A DNA stretch of 64,000 nt from Liolophura sinensis. Its lineage: Eukaryota > Mollusca > Polyplacophora > Chitonida > Chitonidae. The stretch is taken from positions 55,838,984-55,902,983 of the forward strand of contig NC_088300.1 in the NCBI RefSeq assembly GCF_032854445.1, written 5' to 3'. The notes under the pieces are model-generated. The model was not told where the DNA came from. It saw only the letters and a program-made list of their open reading frames with translations, and searched no databases. The position numbers and the translations under genes are program-made. This document shows, one piece after another, positions 46,575-58,400 of the stretch (the first letter of the stretch is position 1; the number at the start of each line of letters is the position of its first letter).

Positions 46575-46808
46575 AGGCAGAATTTGAGTGGAGCACAAGC
46601 TCAAATAGTCATATCGTCGTTAACGGCACTGAGAGCGGTGCTGGTGCGTGTACACTGGAAGTTTTACCTGTCAATACGGGACATTTCACGTCAGCCACGG
46701 CTGATATGTGAGACACAGCCCCTGCCTTGGGACTCTCATATCCCACTACCGGATTATCTACCGGATTATCTTGGGATAACATTTTCCACCAGATATTCAA
46801 ACTGCAAG
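46575..46808 (+). other. Candidate non-coding first exon with strong donor
   Basis: The donor CTGCAAG|GTGAGT at 46808/46809 is close to consensus. Upstream lies the GC-rich block with the CTCF-like motif, and a possible acceptor (GTACTCAG) at 46574. If the block is a promoter, this donor could join to the acceptor just before the signal-peptide exon at 62757, giving a 15.9-kb first intron. The exon body has stops or no ATG in every frame that reaches the donor, consistent with untranslated sequence. The start of the exon is not determined, and the link is inference. Confidence 0.22.
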
Positions 46809-49426
46809 GTGAGTCATTGTGGGCTTTTGGCAAGCAGATGGAATTTATAACCAATGTATAATATACTAATGTAAGAAAGATCTTCATATGTTTTTAAAGT
46901 TTTTAACCACAGATTTTTATGCCAGATTTTTTCAATTAATTTTGTATATAAGACATAAGGCTAGATTAAAGATATATTGCAAACGAAATATGCAAATCAA
47001 TGTTACCATAGTTATATTGCGACAAAACATTCAAATCAATGTTACACAACGTGTGTATATATATATTTTTTTATTTTAAATAATGCTAATGAATTCAAAA
47101 TGAAGTTTGAAGCAGTGTTTTTACATTTTCCCAGTAATTTTAGAAATTTCCACTTGTCAGTAAACTTGCTAACCTCCTGTCAGTTGTTATGAAAATATAA
47201 TAAATGTTTAGGATAACTGATGGCAAATACTTTGTCAACTTAACGTAAAGATTGTGTTAACAATTACCCGTTATCATAAACACTATAAATAATTCTATCA
47301 CGTGAAAGGTTAGCATGTATAATATATTGTTCCTTAGTCATATTAACTCTGTTGATTTTGTACATACACATTGCCCGGTTTTTATTTATTTACTTGATAT
47401 ATACTTTTGAATTATTACTTTACTGCAAGTTTCACCGCACACTTCACCCCTGTTGTCTGACGTCTCGCGGGCAAACAAGTCTGTCTGACCATATATTCGA
47501 AGTCGTTTCGGTCTGATAAGTAAACTTGCCCTAAGTTTGTATCCGCCTGTACATACATCGCAGTTCAGCGTCGTACTTTGTCCTACACGAATATCAGAAT
47601 GTTATCCCGCTCGTATCATATCGCATGTGTAATTGGTGGGTGCCGTCATTTAATCCCGTTGTTTTGACCTGAATGTGTACCGAATATTTTAGGTAGAAAG
47701 TAAAGGCCCTTCAGTTGTACTGAAAGTCACAGGTGCGAACAGGTATCTGGCTGAATATGGTCGATTTCAATCCAGGTGCGTCTGCCCGCTCGGGCCGATT
47801 GGAGGAGAGCCGCGGTCTTTTCTGATGTTAAACCTTCTAATACACCTTACCTACGGGCGGCTTTAACTGGGTGCTAAGATGTAGGGTTAAATGTTTCAGA
47901 CAGAGATTGAATACGTGATTTCCTCACAGACGTGTTACGTGGACTTGTTTATGACAGGGTTAAGCTAACGCGAGACTATGTATAAACAAACCTTCTCGGC
48001 GATCTTCTTACGTGCCCCTTTAAGAAACGTCAGCAAGAGCCTTTCATTTAAGTAGGGCGCACTGAGGCAGACATTGTCCCCCGACCACACGAGCCACTCT
48101 GCGCAGTTGACTCCTTACATTAACGCTCTCAGCCGAGAAATTTGAGATTTCTGCATTTATCATTAAATATGTGTACATAATAATAATTTAAGCCGTGTAG
48201 CCGTGCCTTGCTTCAAATCTTTCTGGTTTAACGGCTCCAATAAACCATGCAGACCTGCATATATAAGATTCTGTTGGACCAGTGCTATTTCAATCATTTC
48301 TTTATGGTCCCAGCTCTGGTATTTATTAATGTTTGCAAACTTTTGGTGGCAAACGTACGTCTGTAAAGCGCTGGTGGAGAGCGAGTGGTACGGCGTCATA
48401 CTGGTATATACGTCATTGTGTCTTACTGAATATCTCTAAGACATGCCTTTGTAGGTTACCATAGCGTTATTTTGTAAATCTTCGCTATTTTTTTTATTGA
48501 ATAAGTCGTGCCGGAGAATCGCTGCCGGAGATCCCAGGTCTTTAGCACTGTTACATGATATACTATGGGTGTCACGCGGTCGCTGTGTCAAAGAATTGCG
48601 GACAGAAACCCAGAGAAAGACCCTCCCCACGTTCATATATCCAACAGTTTCAGTTCTTAGCCCCCTAATACCCTCAGTTCGTCTCCATTATGCAACTGAG
48701 CAGTTATGTACAGGGGACAGGTTATACCGCAAAGTCAGATCAGGTTGTCGCTGCCGTGCTGTGTCACACATTATTTCACTTCGCTGTATAGGCAGGTTTG
48801 TTATATAGGGCCTGCCCGAGTATCAAGTGCTCAGCTCAAGTGGTGTTTATAAATATATCAGGATATACGGGAAAATAACTGGGTAATAATGGCAAGTACA
48901 GGAAAAGGTTTGTCTGTCAAATTCTTTCCTCTATCAATAGCATCATGTCGTCACCGGGAAATGATTTTCAAGAATCTTGGAAGCTTTAGGGACTTCTTTT
49001 CATATATATATATTTAATTTGAATAATAAATGCCGATTCAATCCTGGGTGTTAATAATACTGGATAAAGATTTTTTTCATCTGGTTTTAGTGTAATAAGT
49101 TGACGCGCAATACCCTTCCCGTACACATAAACCTAGTTCTTTGATAACCTGTTGTTATTATATAGCCCGGTATTTTTCACGTAATTATGTTCGTTAACAT
49201 TTTCTCATTTGTATGTATAAGATTTTCCAAGGATTTGAAAGTTGTCTCCTTATTTTGGAGTCTGTCATTTTTTCCCGTCGCCTTACATCTTTATTGGTCG
49301 ATCAAGGTTGAATTGTAGCTTACATGAAAAAAAAAAACAAAAACAAAAGGTACGCAATTATTCTATTTGTTTGAAGGGTGTTTATCTCTGTGCTCAAGAA
49401 TACTCTACTTATGTTACTTTTTTGAG
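46809..49426. other. Gene-free stretch (possible intron)
   Basis: AT-rich, no known repeat. Would be intronic if the first-exon model is right. Confidence 0.35.
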
Positions 49427-49564
49427 CTGGAGAATGCCACCCACATGGACGAGTGTCTTAAACAAACCACTAACGTAAGTTCATGTAATCCCAATGCCAA
49501 CAGAGGCCGCGCTGGTTTCGAGCGCTTCGCTTTGGAATTACTTGATGCTGGTGTAGGAATCTGA
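49427..49564 (+). CDS. Possible terminal exon, unrecognised
   Basis: An acceptor-like TATGTTACTTTTTTGAG ends at 49426, followed by an open frame LENATHMDECLKQTTN and VSSCNPNANRGRAGFERF to TGA. It has two N-glycosylation-type sequons (NAT, NVS) and two cysteines. An internal donor-like AAC|GTAAGT at 49472 would instead cut it to a 45-base exon. No family is recognised. Confidence 0.17.
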   Translation: MENATHMDECLKQTTNVSSCNPNANRGRAGFERFALELLDAGVGI

Positions 49565-49827
49565 ATGAGTGACGATTCCTGGGCCATTAGTAGGGTAGCT
49601 TTGCCCTTCCCGCACGTAATGAGAATGCATTTGTGATTTTGCTCCTCACTTCACTTGCATGTAAATTAAAACAGTAAAGTTAGGTTGCACACAAAGGCCT
49701 TGACGCGTCGATCAATGTATTGTGGATAATTCTCATCAAGGGATTGAGGTAACTAAAGAGACTCATATGAATTTCCACCTCATCTAACTGCTGACGAGGT
49801 TAGTATTTTGATTAAAATGTTGATTAA
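49565..49827. other. Gene-free spacer
   Basis: No feature. Confidence 0.3.
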
Positions 49828-50005
49828 TTAGGCAGTGTTTTCATTACTTGATCCAGGGCTCAATAAATAGACGCTTTGTATAGCATGTGATGGAGTTCTG
49901 TATGCAACGTCAGGAGTTAGACGCCGAGCCGTTTTCAGGCGGAACCGAGACCGCGCTCCTCGGCCTGCCACCTGCTCGACACCGGGTGAAGCTGAAACCT
50001 TAACC
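49828..50005 (-). CDS. Possible minus-strand terminal exon, unrecognised
   Basis: On the minus strand a good acceptor (TTGTTTGTTTCTTTTACAG) precedes a frame open to TAA: VKVSASPGVEQVAGRG, then ARSRFRLKTARRLTPDV and on to GSSNENTA. The Arg-rich part comes from a GC-rich patch. No donor-linked upstream exon was identified. Confidence 0.18.
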
Positions 50006-51468
50006 CTGTAAAAGAAACAAACAACAGAATTCTGATATAACAAACACGGACGATGAAGTGCCAAGTGCAAACCATTAATCTGAACATTCAGCTAAATGAT
50101 CTTTTTGGTGCTGGGCTCAAAAGGTGAATGACATTCTGTGGGAGTAAAGCTGAACTGTAATCTGTGAGCAGGAAAACGACATCAATGTACCATACTGTAT
50201 AACGATACAGTCCGGTTCAGTCATCAACGTTATAGAGGAGGTAATAGACACAGAAGACTGACAATGGTTGATGTGAAAAGAAATGCAAAGTATAGAATGA
50301 AATAAAGACACCCATACAGTAACTGTAAGTTTTTTGTAAATCTGAATTTAAATAAATACATTATAGCGCAATATTCTAACATTAAAATGTTGCCGAATCA
50401 TGAATATTATTTGTAATGGAGATTTGATAAGTATTGGCGTATACTTAGCAACAATATGCTTGTAATGTATAGAAGAGATGATTTGATTGGTTTAGGTACG
50501 CCACTGGATCTTTCATATATTGTCGTATTTGGGGGCCTGGATCATGCCAAGCTTAATTCTATCTTGGAAAAGTTCAATATTCCTTGGAAACTGGGACAGC
50601 TGCAAAGCAGACGACATGCTCTGATTCCTGGGGCTATAAAGAGAAAAGAAAGTATTTTGTTTAAAAATCGGTCCTATATCCAAGAGTGTATACCATAAAT
50701 ATGACTACATGGAAGACTTGCTGAAATGGAGAGACTTGAAATAGGAGTTTTGCAGGCATTTATCGGAATAATAGTTTTCGATTTGTATCTACGAAGCATC
50801 AGAAAATTATGATATAAAGTATTGTGTTGTAGCTTTAAATGCAGGATTCGGAATTACACCGAATAAAGATAATTGGCACGGCTGTAGGCCTATTATGTAA
50901 GGACGATTCTTCAGATAAGTTTACGGGTATTCAGGCTTTCATAGTAGACACAGTATAGCATCATAAATAACTCACGAAGGAATACAAACTGAAGGACAAA
51001 GTGACGGAGTGGAGTCGGGGCGCGTGTGTAGAATAAACCTTGGTTGAGCTGAGATATCGGAGAATCTGAGGCGAGATGATAGAGGTCGTAAACAAAGTAG
51101 TACATAAGGTTAGAGGTAGCGTGTGTGGCTGATAGCGGCTGTCAACGCGGGCTTTAACTCTGACAGAAACAGTCCCATTACATCAGGGAGTACATTGAAC
51201 ACCAGGCCAATACCCTCCACCCTCCCTGATAATAATGTGTGACACAGAGGTGCAAACCTTTAGGGCACTGGGGATGGAGCACCAGTTCGATGTATACAAG
51301 ACCTGACTTCAGTCTGTCGAAGGGTTATGTCGAATGTTATAAATCCGCGGGATTGTCGAATGCATGATCGTGTACAGAAATGCCAAGCCGTAGTTTTTGC
51401 TGAGGTGCCGGCTGTCCAGGAAGAGTCCTTATGTCGAAGAAGATTTTTGTCAGCTAGAAGAAGGGATA
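50006..51468. other. Gene-free stretch
   Basis: A plus-strand frame at 50456-50698 (ending KNRSYIQECIP) is protein-like in composition but unrecognised and unsupported. Confidence 0.35.
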
Positions 51469-52254
51469 ATTTACTGAGGTGCAGATTATATATTGAAGAA
51501 AGGGTAATTTGCTGAGGTGTAGCCTGTTAAAAGAGGTGTCATTTGCTGATGTGCAGGCTGGTAAAGAAAGGGTCATCTGCTGATGTGCAGGCTGTTAAAG
51601 AAAAGATCATCTGCTGATGTGTAGGCTGTTGAAGAAAGGATCATCTGCTGATGTGCAGGCTGATAAAGAAAGGGTCATCTGCTGATGTGCAGGCTGTTAT
51701 AGAAAAGATCATCTGCTGATGTGCAGGCTGTTGAAGAAAGGATCATCTGCTCATGTGCAGACTGGTAAAGAAAGGGTCATCTGCTGATGTGCAGGCTGTT
51801 GAAGAAAGGATCATCTGCTCATGTGCAGGCTGTTAAAGAAAGGGTCATCTGCTGATGTGCAGGCTGGTTAAGAAAGGATCATCTGCTGATGTGCAGGCTG
51901 TTAAAGAAAGGGTCATCTGCTGATGTGCAGGCTGTTGAAGAAAGGATCATCTGTTGATGTGCAGGCTGTTAAAGAAAGGATCATCTGCTGATGTGCAGGC
52001 TGTTAAAGAAAGGATCATCTGCTCATGTGCATTCTGTTAAAGAAAAGATCATCTGTTGATGTGCAGGCTGTTAAAGAAAGGGTCATCTGCTGATGTGCAG
52101 GCTGTTGAAGAAAGGATCATCTGTTGATGTGCAGGCTGTTAAAGAAAGGATCATCTGCTGATGTGCAGGCTGTTAAAGAAAGGATCATCTGCTGCTGTGC
52201 AGACTGTTAAAGAAAAGGTCATCTGCTGATGTGCAGTCTGTTGAAGACAAGTCT
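51469..52254 (+). repeat. 34-bp minisatellite, 23 units, with higher-order structure
   Basis: Twenty-one regular 34-base units start at 51541 and end at 52254, each of the form ATCTGCTGATGTGCAGGCTG followed by TTAAAGAAAGGATC. Two diverged edge units (38 and 34 bases) precede them from 51469. Variants at the CTG/CTC, TTA/TTG and GGATC/GGGTC/AGATC positions form longer periods: units 1-3 recur as 4-6 (102 bases), and units 12-14 are identical to 17-19 (170-base period). Because 34 is not a multiple of three and TGCTGA brings a stop into each frame, the array is non-coding. Each unit holds an E-box (CATCTG). Confidence 0.95.
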
Positions 52255-55200
52255 GTCAGAGAAGAAACCATTTCAGATTAACTTCTGGGACATTGGCTTC
52301 TTAAATGTATAGAAGACTGGATTGAGATTGACGGAGGAGTGTTCGTTTTGATATATCTTTCTGAACTACACAGAATTCACCTAGGAATTGTTTGTAGCCT
52401 ACTTCGATGAATGTTATGGGATTATATTTTTAGCGGGAATATTCTTGGTTTTGAAATTCAAGCTGAGTTAGCCTTTCTTCCAGCCCAGACTTTAACTTTC
52501 TCAGTGTAAGTTTATTTACAACAGTCGTACCTAGTACTCTTCATCCACTTGTGTATTTATACTGGCCTGTGTATTTGTATTGGTCACTTTTGTGTTTGCT
52601 TTTGTCACTTTATCACACACCAGTAATTACATCGGCTGCTGTCTCTCATATTTGTATATATATCGGCCAGCCTGGCCTACATTTTCTCTGCCTTGTCCAC
52701 TTCGCTTGTCCCAGCACAATCAGGGGCCTAGCAGTCATTATATGACACTTAGCAGCCTCAATTCTCTCTCACATGACAGGTCCACTCTCTTTTTGTCCTC
52801 ATGCTCATTTCTCAAGTCCACGTAAGTTTCCAGGGACAGGTTTATTGCTGGGTGTTAGCTGTGACCAGTCCGAGGGGCAGTAGATTTCTCACCTACTCTC
52901 ATTGTTTGCAGTTCCTAGCCTTGTCCTCGCTGGCTACCTTACACTCTCTTTACCTTGGGGTCATCTGGGGACACTCTGTGTCCAGGTATGTATATCTATC
53001 CCTATATATTACGCCCAGTGTCCATGTGCATTTTCTTCCCACACATAAATTGTCCCAAACGCAGTGTCAGCTGATAAAGCCACGAACATACAATCATTTT
53101 CTCTCCTGTTTCGCAAAACAGGTCACATCTACATCTATGAGGTTTTATGGACATATTATTATGTGTGGCAAACATTTCTTCTGCTGATGAAAGCTAGAAT
53201 TCATAACGCCAAAGTTTTTACTGTTAGAGGTAATATCTTTAGTTTTTGTACACATATTGTGTTCGTATGTGCTTAAATATTTGCATTTGTGAATTACATG
53301 TAGTTAAGAAATGGGTTTTTTTTCCCAGTAAATCTTTGTATATTTTCGTTGTGTGGAAAGTTTTATGTTAACATTTAGCTCTGGTGGAAACTCTTTCATT
53401 CTGTGTTTTGTAGCTGTCCCTGCATTTGCTACTACTGGCTTCTACTTGCCGCTTTTTACTACAGAGGAAAATCATAAGCTCTGCATATACAGAGTGAAAT
53501 GCACCGTGAAGCTGTGAACTGGGGATAATTTGACTCAAACTGGAGGTTGCAAATTTTGATCTGAAGGAAGATCGTAAAATAACAGAATAATGTGACCTGG
53601 TCATTCGTGTGTTTCTTATTTGTTTGTTTATTTATTTGCTGAGTGTAGCTCAGTAAAAGCTGGACCATGTCCATCGAAGCGGACCAGGTCTTGTAACTGG
53701 CTGAACATTCGCGCCAGGTGTATATACAACCACGGTTGGTCATTATAAAGACTGTAATGAAACGCCACTCACAGCTGGCCTGAAGGCAAAATGCCCAGCT
53801 TTGATCGTGTGTATATATGAAATGATTGTTTATGCTCTAGATGGTAGGTCATTGGTATTTCAAACTATAACAGCATGGCTATAAGGAAAACAAACAACTC
53901 TGTCATACTAGGTCTGGACACTGGTGTATCCCATGCACTGTATTGGTTGAACGTTATATCGTTTTGACAAACACAAAGCGGTAAAGAAACAACAATTGGC
54001 AAGTAATTGATATTTTTAGGCAGTGTGTTTAAGTTCATGGAGAAGTTATTTTTAAAAGTTACACCCATATGGCACAGAAGAGATACGGAACCATTGTTTT
54101 ATATTATCAACTTGTTTAATTTACGACGAATGTTTCTTGTACGAGGGAACCACTAGTTTTGTGCATGTGTGTGGTAGACTTAACGTTGTTTATCTAGGGC
54201 CAATGTAGAGAAACAAGTAAATGACAGACCAATTTCTTGTCCCCAAAAATTTTTCCTATTTCTGCCGCTCCTCATACTGATCCTGCTTTTCTATCGGCTG
54301 CGCCTTCTTCGGAAAATCCAAGCCTGTCAGACGACTGATTGATGACATTTTCCTGTGTCAACTGGCTCTGACTTGGTTCATGAAAAATTTCGTTTACATT
54401 TTTTTTTGTAGTTTAGTCTAAAACAGGTTTTGATAAGTTATTCGTGGCGTTTGGGTTATTATTACAGTTTCAGCTTTAGAAGAGGTGTATGACAAGTATA
54501 GTTTATGGTTATATTACTCGGTTACTGTGTATTATGACATCTATTTCCGAGATGGCATTAGGGGGGTATAAAATCTGTTTGCCAGATCGTATTCTTGACA
54601 ACACAAACTCATGGTGTCCAAAGGTGTTCTTGTGTTTTTAATGGACGGATTTTGTTTGACGTGGTTGCACTCATAGCATATATAGCTGGGTATTTTGTTT
54701 GAACGTGTGTAGTATGCCCATATATTCTGCTAAGGGTGCGCTTTGCTGTAAGATCACAGGAGAATTTGTTCGCAGGAATAATTGTTTTGTTGTTATCCAC
54801 CGCGGTGACTACGGTATTCTGTGTGGGAACACTATTACCGAGTATATATACATTCCAAAAGCATGCCGGAACTTTATGAGTGATAAACATTTAGCCCTCT
54901 ATTTCTTTGCTCTTTATTTCTGTGTATGTGTGTTATCAATTATACATTAATCTACACACAAAGACATATACAACCTCGACTTTTGTTGCCTTTTGACTAA
55001 ATTAAACTATGTTAGTATTTACAATTTGTACATTCAGTTGCTTAAGTAATGTTAACATTTTGCTCTGGTTGTGTATTATATTAAAAAAATGCCTGGGAAT
55101 TTAATTTAGAGAATGAGACACAAGACTATGCTACTAAAGAATGCACCAAAAATAACTCCCCAGTTAGACATATATTCTGCGTGACCTTGACCCAAACTCA

Positions 55201-55417
55201 AGGTCGTTTGTAATACAGTAAGGGTTATACATGAGAAATATCAGTGCATGTGCAGGTTTGCTGCGGTTATCACCTATAGTTTAACTATTACATACATGAA
55301 CTAGGAGTAACATAAATCACATATCTACATCCTGCATGGGTTTAACCAAAAAGCCAGTGAAAATGCTCTAGTAGATCTTCTTTGTCACCCAAAAATATAA
55401 TTTACTGAGGTAATTCA
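52255..55417. other. Gene-free stretch with exon-like segments of doubtful value
   Basis: At 52715-52822 and 52912-52985 two segments have good acceptors (CACTTCGCTTGTCCCAG; TCTCATTGTTTGCAG) and donors (GTCCAC|GTAAGT; GTCCAG|GTATGT). Joining them in the open frame gives an immediate TAG, so they would be non-coding if spliced. The T- and C-rich base content produces such sites easily. Confidence 0.3.
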
Positions 55418-55480
55418 ATATAGATCAAAGCGTACTACTTAATCCTGTATACCACTCGTAAACCACTGTGGACTGCAGTG
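55418..55480 (+). repeat. Unclassified dispersed repeat, copy E (short)
   Basis: ATAGATCAAAGCGTA is followed by CCTGTATACCACTCGTAAACC and ACTGTGGACTGCAG. The central 20 bases match copy A with no gap. Downstream similarity is weaker. Confidence 0.55.
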
Positions 55481-58400
55481 AAATCTAAAATCATAGCACT
55501 CCAACTGGATTAAATGCAGTATTAGTTTATTCCAACGCTTTACTTCCGTGTCATTTGAAGGGAAATACAATATCAAAATAAGATTCAGCTGTTTACAGAT
55601 ACGATAACTGTTTTCAGGAAAGTATCAGATGAATTGCTCAAGAACATGCTTATCTGCGGCAATTCAGTTACAGTAGTATCGCCGCCACTGCGTTTACTTA
55701 CATGAGCTTTATGGTTCATAATCGGTCCATGCATATGTGTCTTGAACTGAATAGTTTTGCGCGGCCAGTTAAATACAACTTATTTGTTCAAATGAAGATT
55801 TTTCATTGCCATTGGCGTCTAAGTTTTCAGCATCACTGAGAGTTTTAAAATGTCAATTGCGGATCTTAGAAAAGATCAAATGCTGAAGTTGTTCATTAAC
55901 GACTTAATGTCCACTTCTTTTTCGTTCTGAATTAAGTGTTATTCTAATCTTAAATGAATCCACCTATGGATGCATGTGATAAACATTTCTGATTGTTGTA
56001 TTTCTCGTCTGGCATACCTTTATGTTCACTTTATTGTTTGACTTATAACCTGTTTTTCACAGTGATAACACTGAGGTGTAGCTTGAGAGAGAAATGTCCA
56101 ACAAATAAGTCAATGACGACGAATAAATCTTAATCTGTTTGCTTGCTTTATTGGAAATGGCGACTGGTGTAGTGTAAGAGACATATGCCAGCTTCGAGTC
56201 AGCAGTAAAAACTTGAACAAATAAACACTGAGCGAAGTCTTCAGAGCGAACACTTGTGCAAGATAAACAGAATGCGGCTCGTAACAACATCGCTAAAACT
56301 TTCCACTTAGAGGAGGAAAAAATGCCAAGTGTGCAAACGCTAGATGACATGACAAATTCAGGCGTTATTGGCTGAGTGCCGTTACGACATCTGCAGTCGT
56401 TTTTTATGAATTAATATTAGTGCCAGATGCAGGCAAGTGTCTCGGCCGACTGCAAAGCTCTTTCGCAGAGTCACACGTATTCTTGCTGATGGCGAAAAGG
56501 AGCACGATTATAGAATCGCACAAATTCGTGTCTTGTAGGCTTTCTGTATTGCATATGACTATTTCTCTCAAGATTTCTGAAGTAGATAGTAAAGACTGTT
56601 AGGGTCAGAGGACCCGCACAGATTCTTCGTTTGTAGGTTTCCGTGTTGCATACATCTGTATTTCTGCCAAGATTCGTTATGTGTGATTTTAGGGGTCATA
56701 TCTTTATTGCTGTTAGGCCTTTTCAGGCAGTCCGTTAGAATCACTGCCGCTGCCACTGCCCTCTGCTTTTTTGGTATCACCAAACGAATCGGAATTCCAA
56801 ACCTAGCGTGTCAAACGTGAATCAACGCTTTAAACATGTTTACACTAAAAAAAAGCCGTCGAGTGTTGGCCTGTCCACCTGTCGTGTTGAACTGATCGCC
56901 TTTGACATGTTTGAAAAAATTCTTAGGTTCGCATCGTCTTCATGATGAGAGAGCGTTGGAGAAGTTCCTTTTGGCCTGGTAGTCTTGTGATGGTTTTCTT
57001 GTGATGTATAGTACACAGGTGTAGATGCCAGGTGAGGGTTTTGCTGTTAGATTTGAAGGGGTGAAAAGGAGAGTGGGGGAGGGGGCAGACATCTGTGACC
57101 CGTCCCCGGCTTCCGTTACAGAACCAGGCACAATCCGTCTTCCAATTAACTCTCGGACTGACTTTCTGATTTTTGAACTAGAAGTGAAGTAATCTCGGCA
57201 GATGTTCCTTTCATGTTTGTCTTAGGATTCCTCGTTTTGTTCGGGATTTTTAAAATATTTGCCCGTTGGTGTCTATTATCAGCAGAGCACACACGTATCA
57301 GAGCTCAGATCTACCAGTTAAAAACCTTGAATTGGAGAGTAATGTTTATTTAGTTTAAAGTAAGTAAGGATGTCTTGGGATGAATACATGGTACTCATAT
57401 TGGAGAGCGGTGCGGATCTACACAAGTTTACCTAAGTATGTTTTATTCTTAGATTCCCCACTGCACTCACGCGCCCCTGCATGTATAAGCCATATGCTAG
57501 CACTCTGTGTTCATCCGTGAAGTCTGAAGAACTGAAAGATCAGTGGATCCCCGTATGTTTAATTTTTGTTTGTGCCTTCATCTTCATTATTATATTATGA
57601 AGATATTTCCTGCACACTTAAAAGTCGCGTGTATATGTACATCTGTCATTCCATGTTTTTTTTTAAAGCGCTAGGTTTGTTTTTTCAGTGTCATACTACA
57701 TACGATGAGTTTAGCTGAGTGACGGAATACGAAGAAGGTTACATCATAGGAGATTTTAGAGTCCAGATTAAAAGTAATCAAAGTCACTTATAACTAAAGT
57801 TCGGGAAAAACCTGCTCGGTAGTTAATGAATCAGTCTCGGAAAGGAGCGGAGCATGGTTTAGTGAATTTTGGGAAGAATAACCATTTTATGTAAACTCGG
57901 AGCAGAAGGCAATACAATTGAAATTAAAATTTAGTTTGCCGACAGAAGAAGTATTTAAACTGTTGTCAAACGCCTTCACTTTAAAACCCATGAATAGTGC
58001 AATGACTTTTTTGGCAACTGTGAGAACTTGGAAGAGAATTCAGGGTGTCTGGGGATTTCTCTCACAATTAAAGCACGACTGAGTTACATGTATTTACGTG
58101 ATGAACAACGTAGATTGTTACTATGTGTCTAGATGTCGATTATCGGTATCTAGAAAACTATATTGTCTAAAGTCTTTCCTCTGTCACTTCATGCCACTCG
58201 ACTTGTTAATTGCCAGTAGTCATGTATTTATATCTTACGTTTTGAGTCGGAGAGTTGTGCCAGTATTTGTTGAAAACTTTTCAGCGCGAAACATTAACTG
58301 TTGAAAAGTGGTCGACGAGTGTCCAAAATAAAAAAAATTAAAAACGGGAAGTTTTTTTTTCCATGGCATGGTTTGGGATTAAATAGGTAAAGTTTCTTCT

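Noticed and set aside
46584-46850. Coding reading of the exon ending at 46808
   Set aside because: The frame reaching the donor begins at TTG with no ATG, and a second frame stops midway; a non-coding exon fits better.
51469-52254. CRISPR array
   Set aside because: Direct 34-bp repeats have no unique spacers between them; this is a head-to-tail minisatellite in an animal genome.
52801-53187. 128-codon plus-strand frame
   Set aside because: Starts and runs through T/C-rich sequence that contains splice-site-like motifs by composition; no homology recognised.
53640-53730. Possible tRNA-like box A (TAGCTCAGTAAAAGC)
   Set aside because: No box B at the expected distance and no cloverleaf folding.
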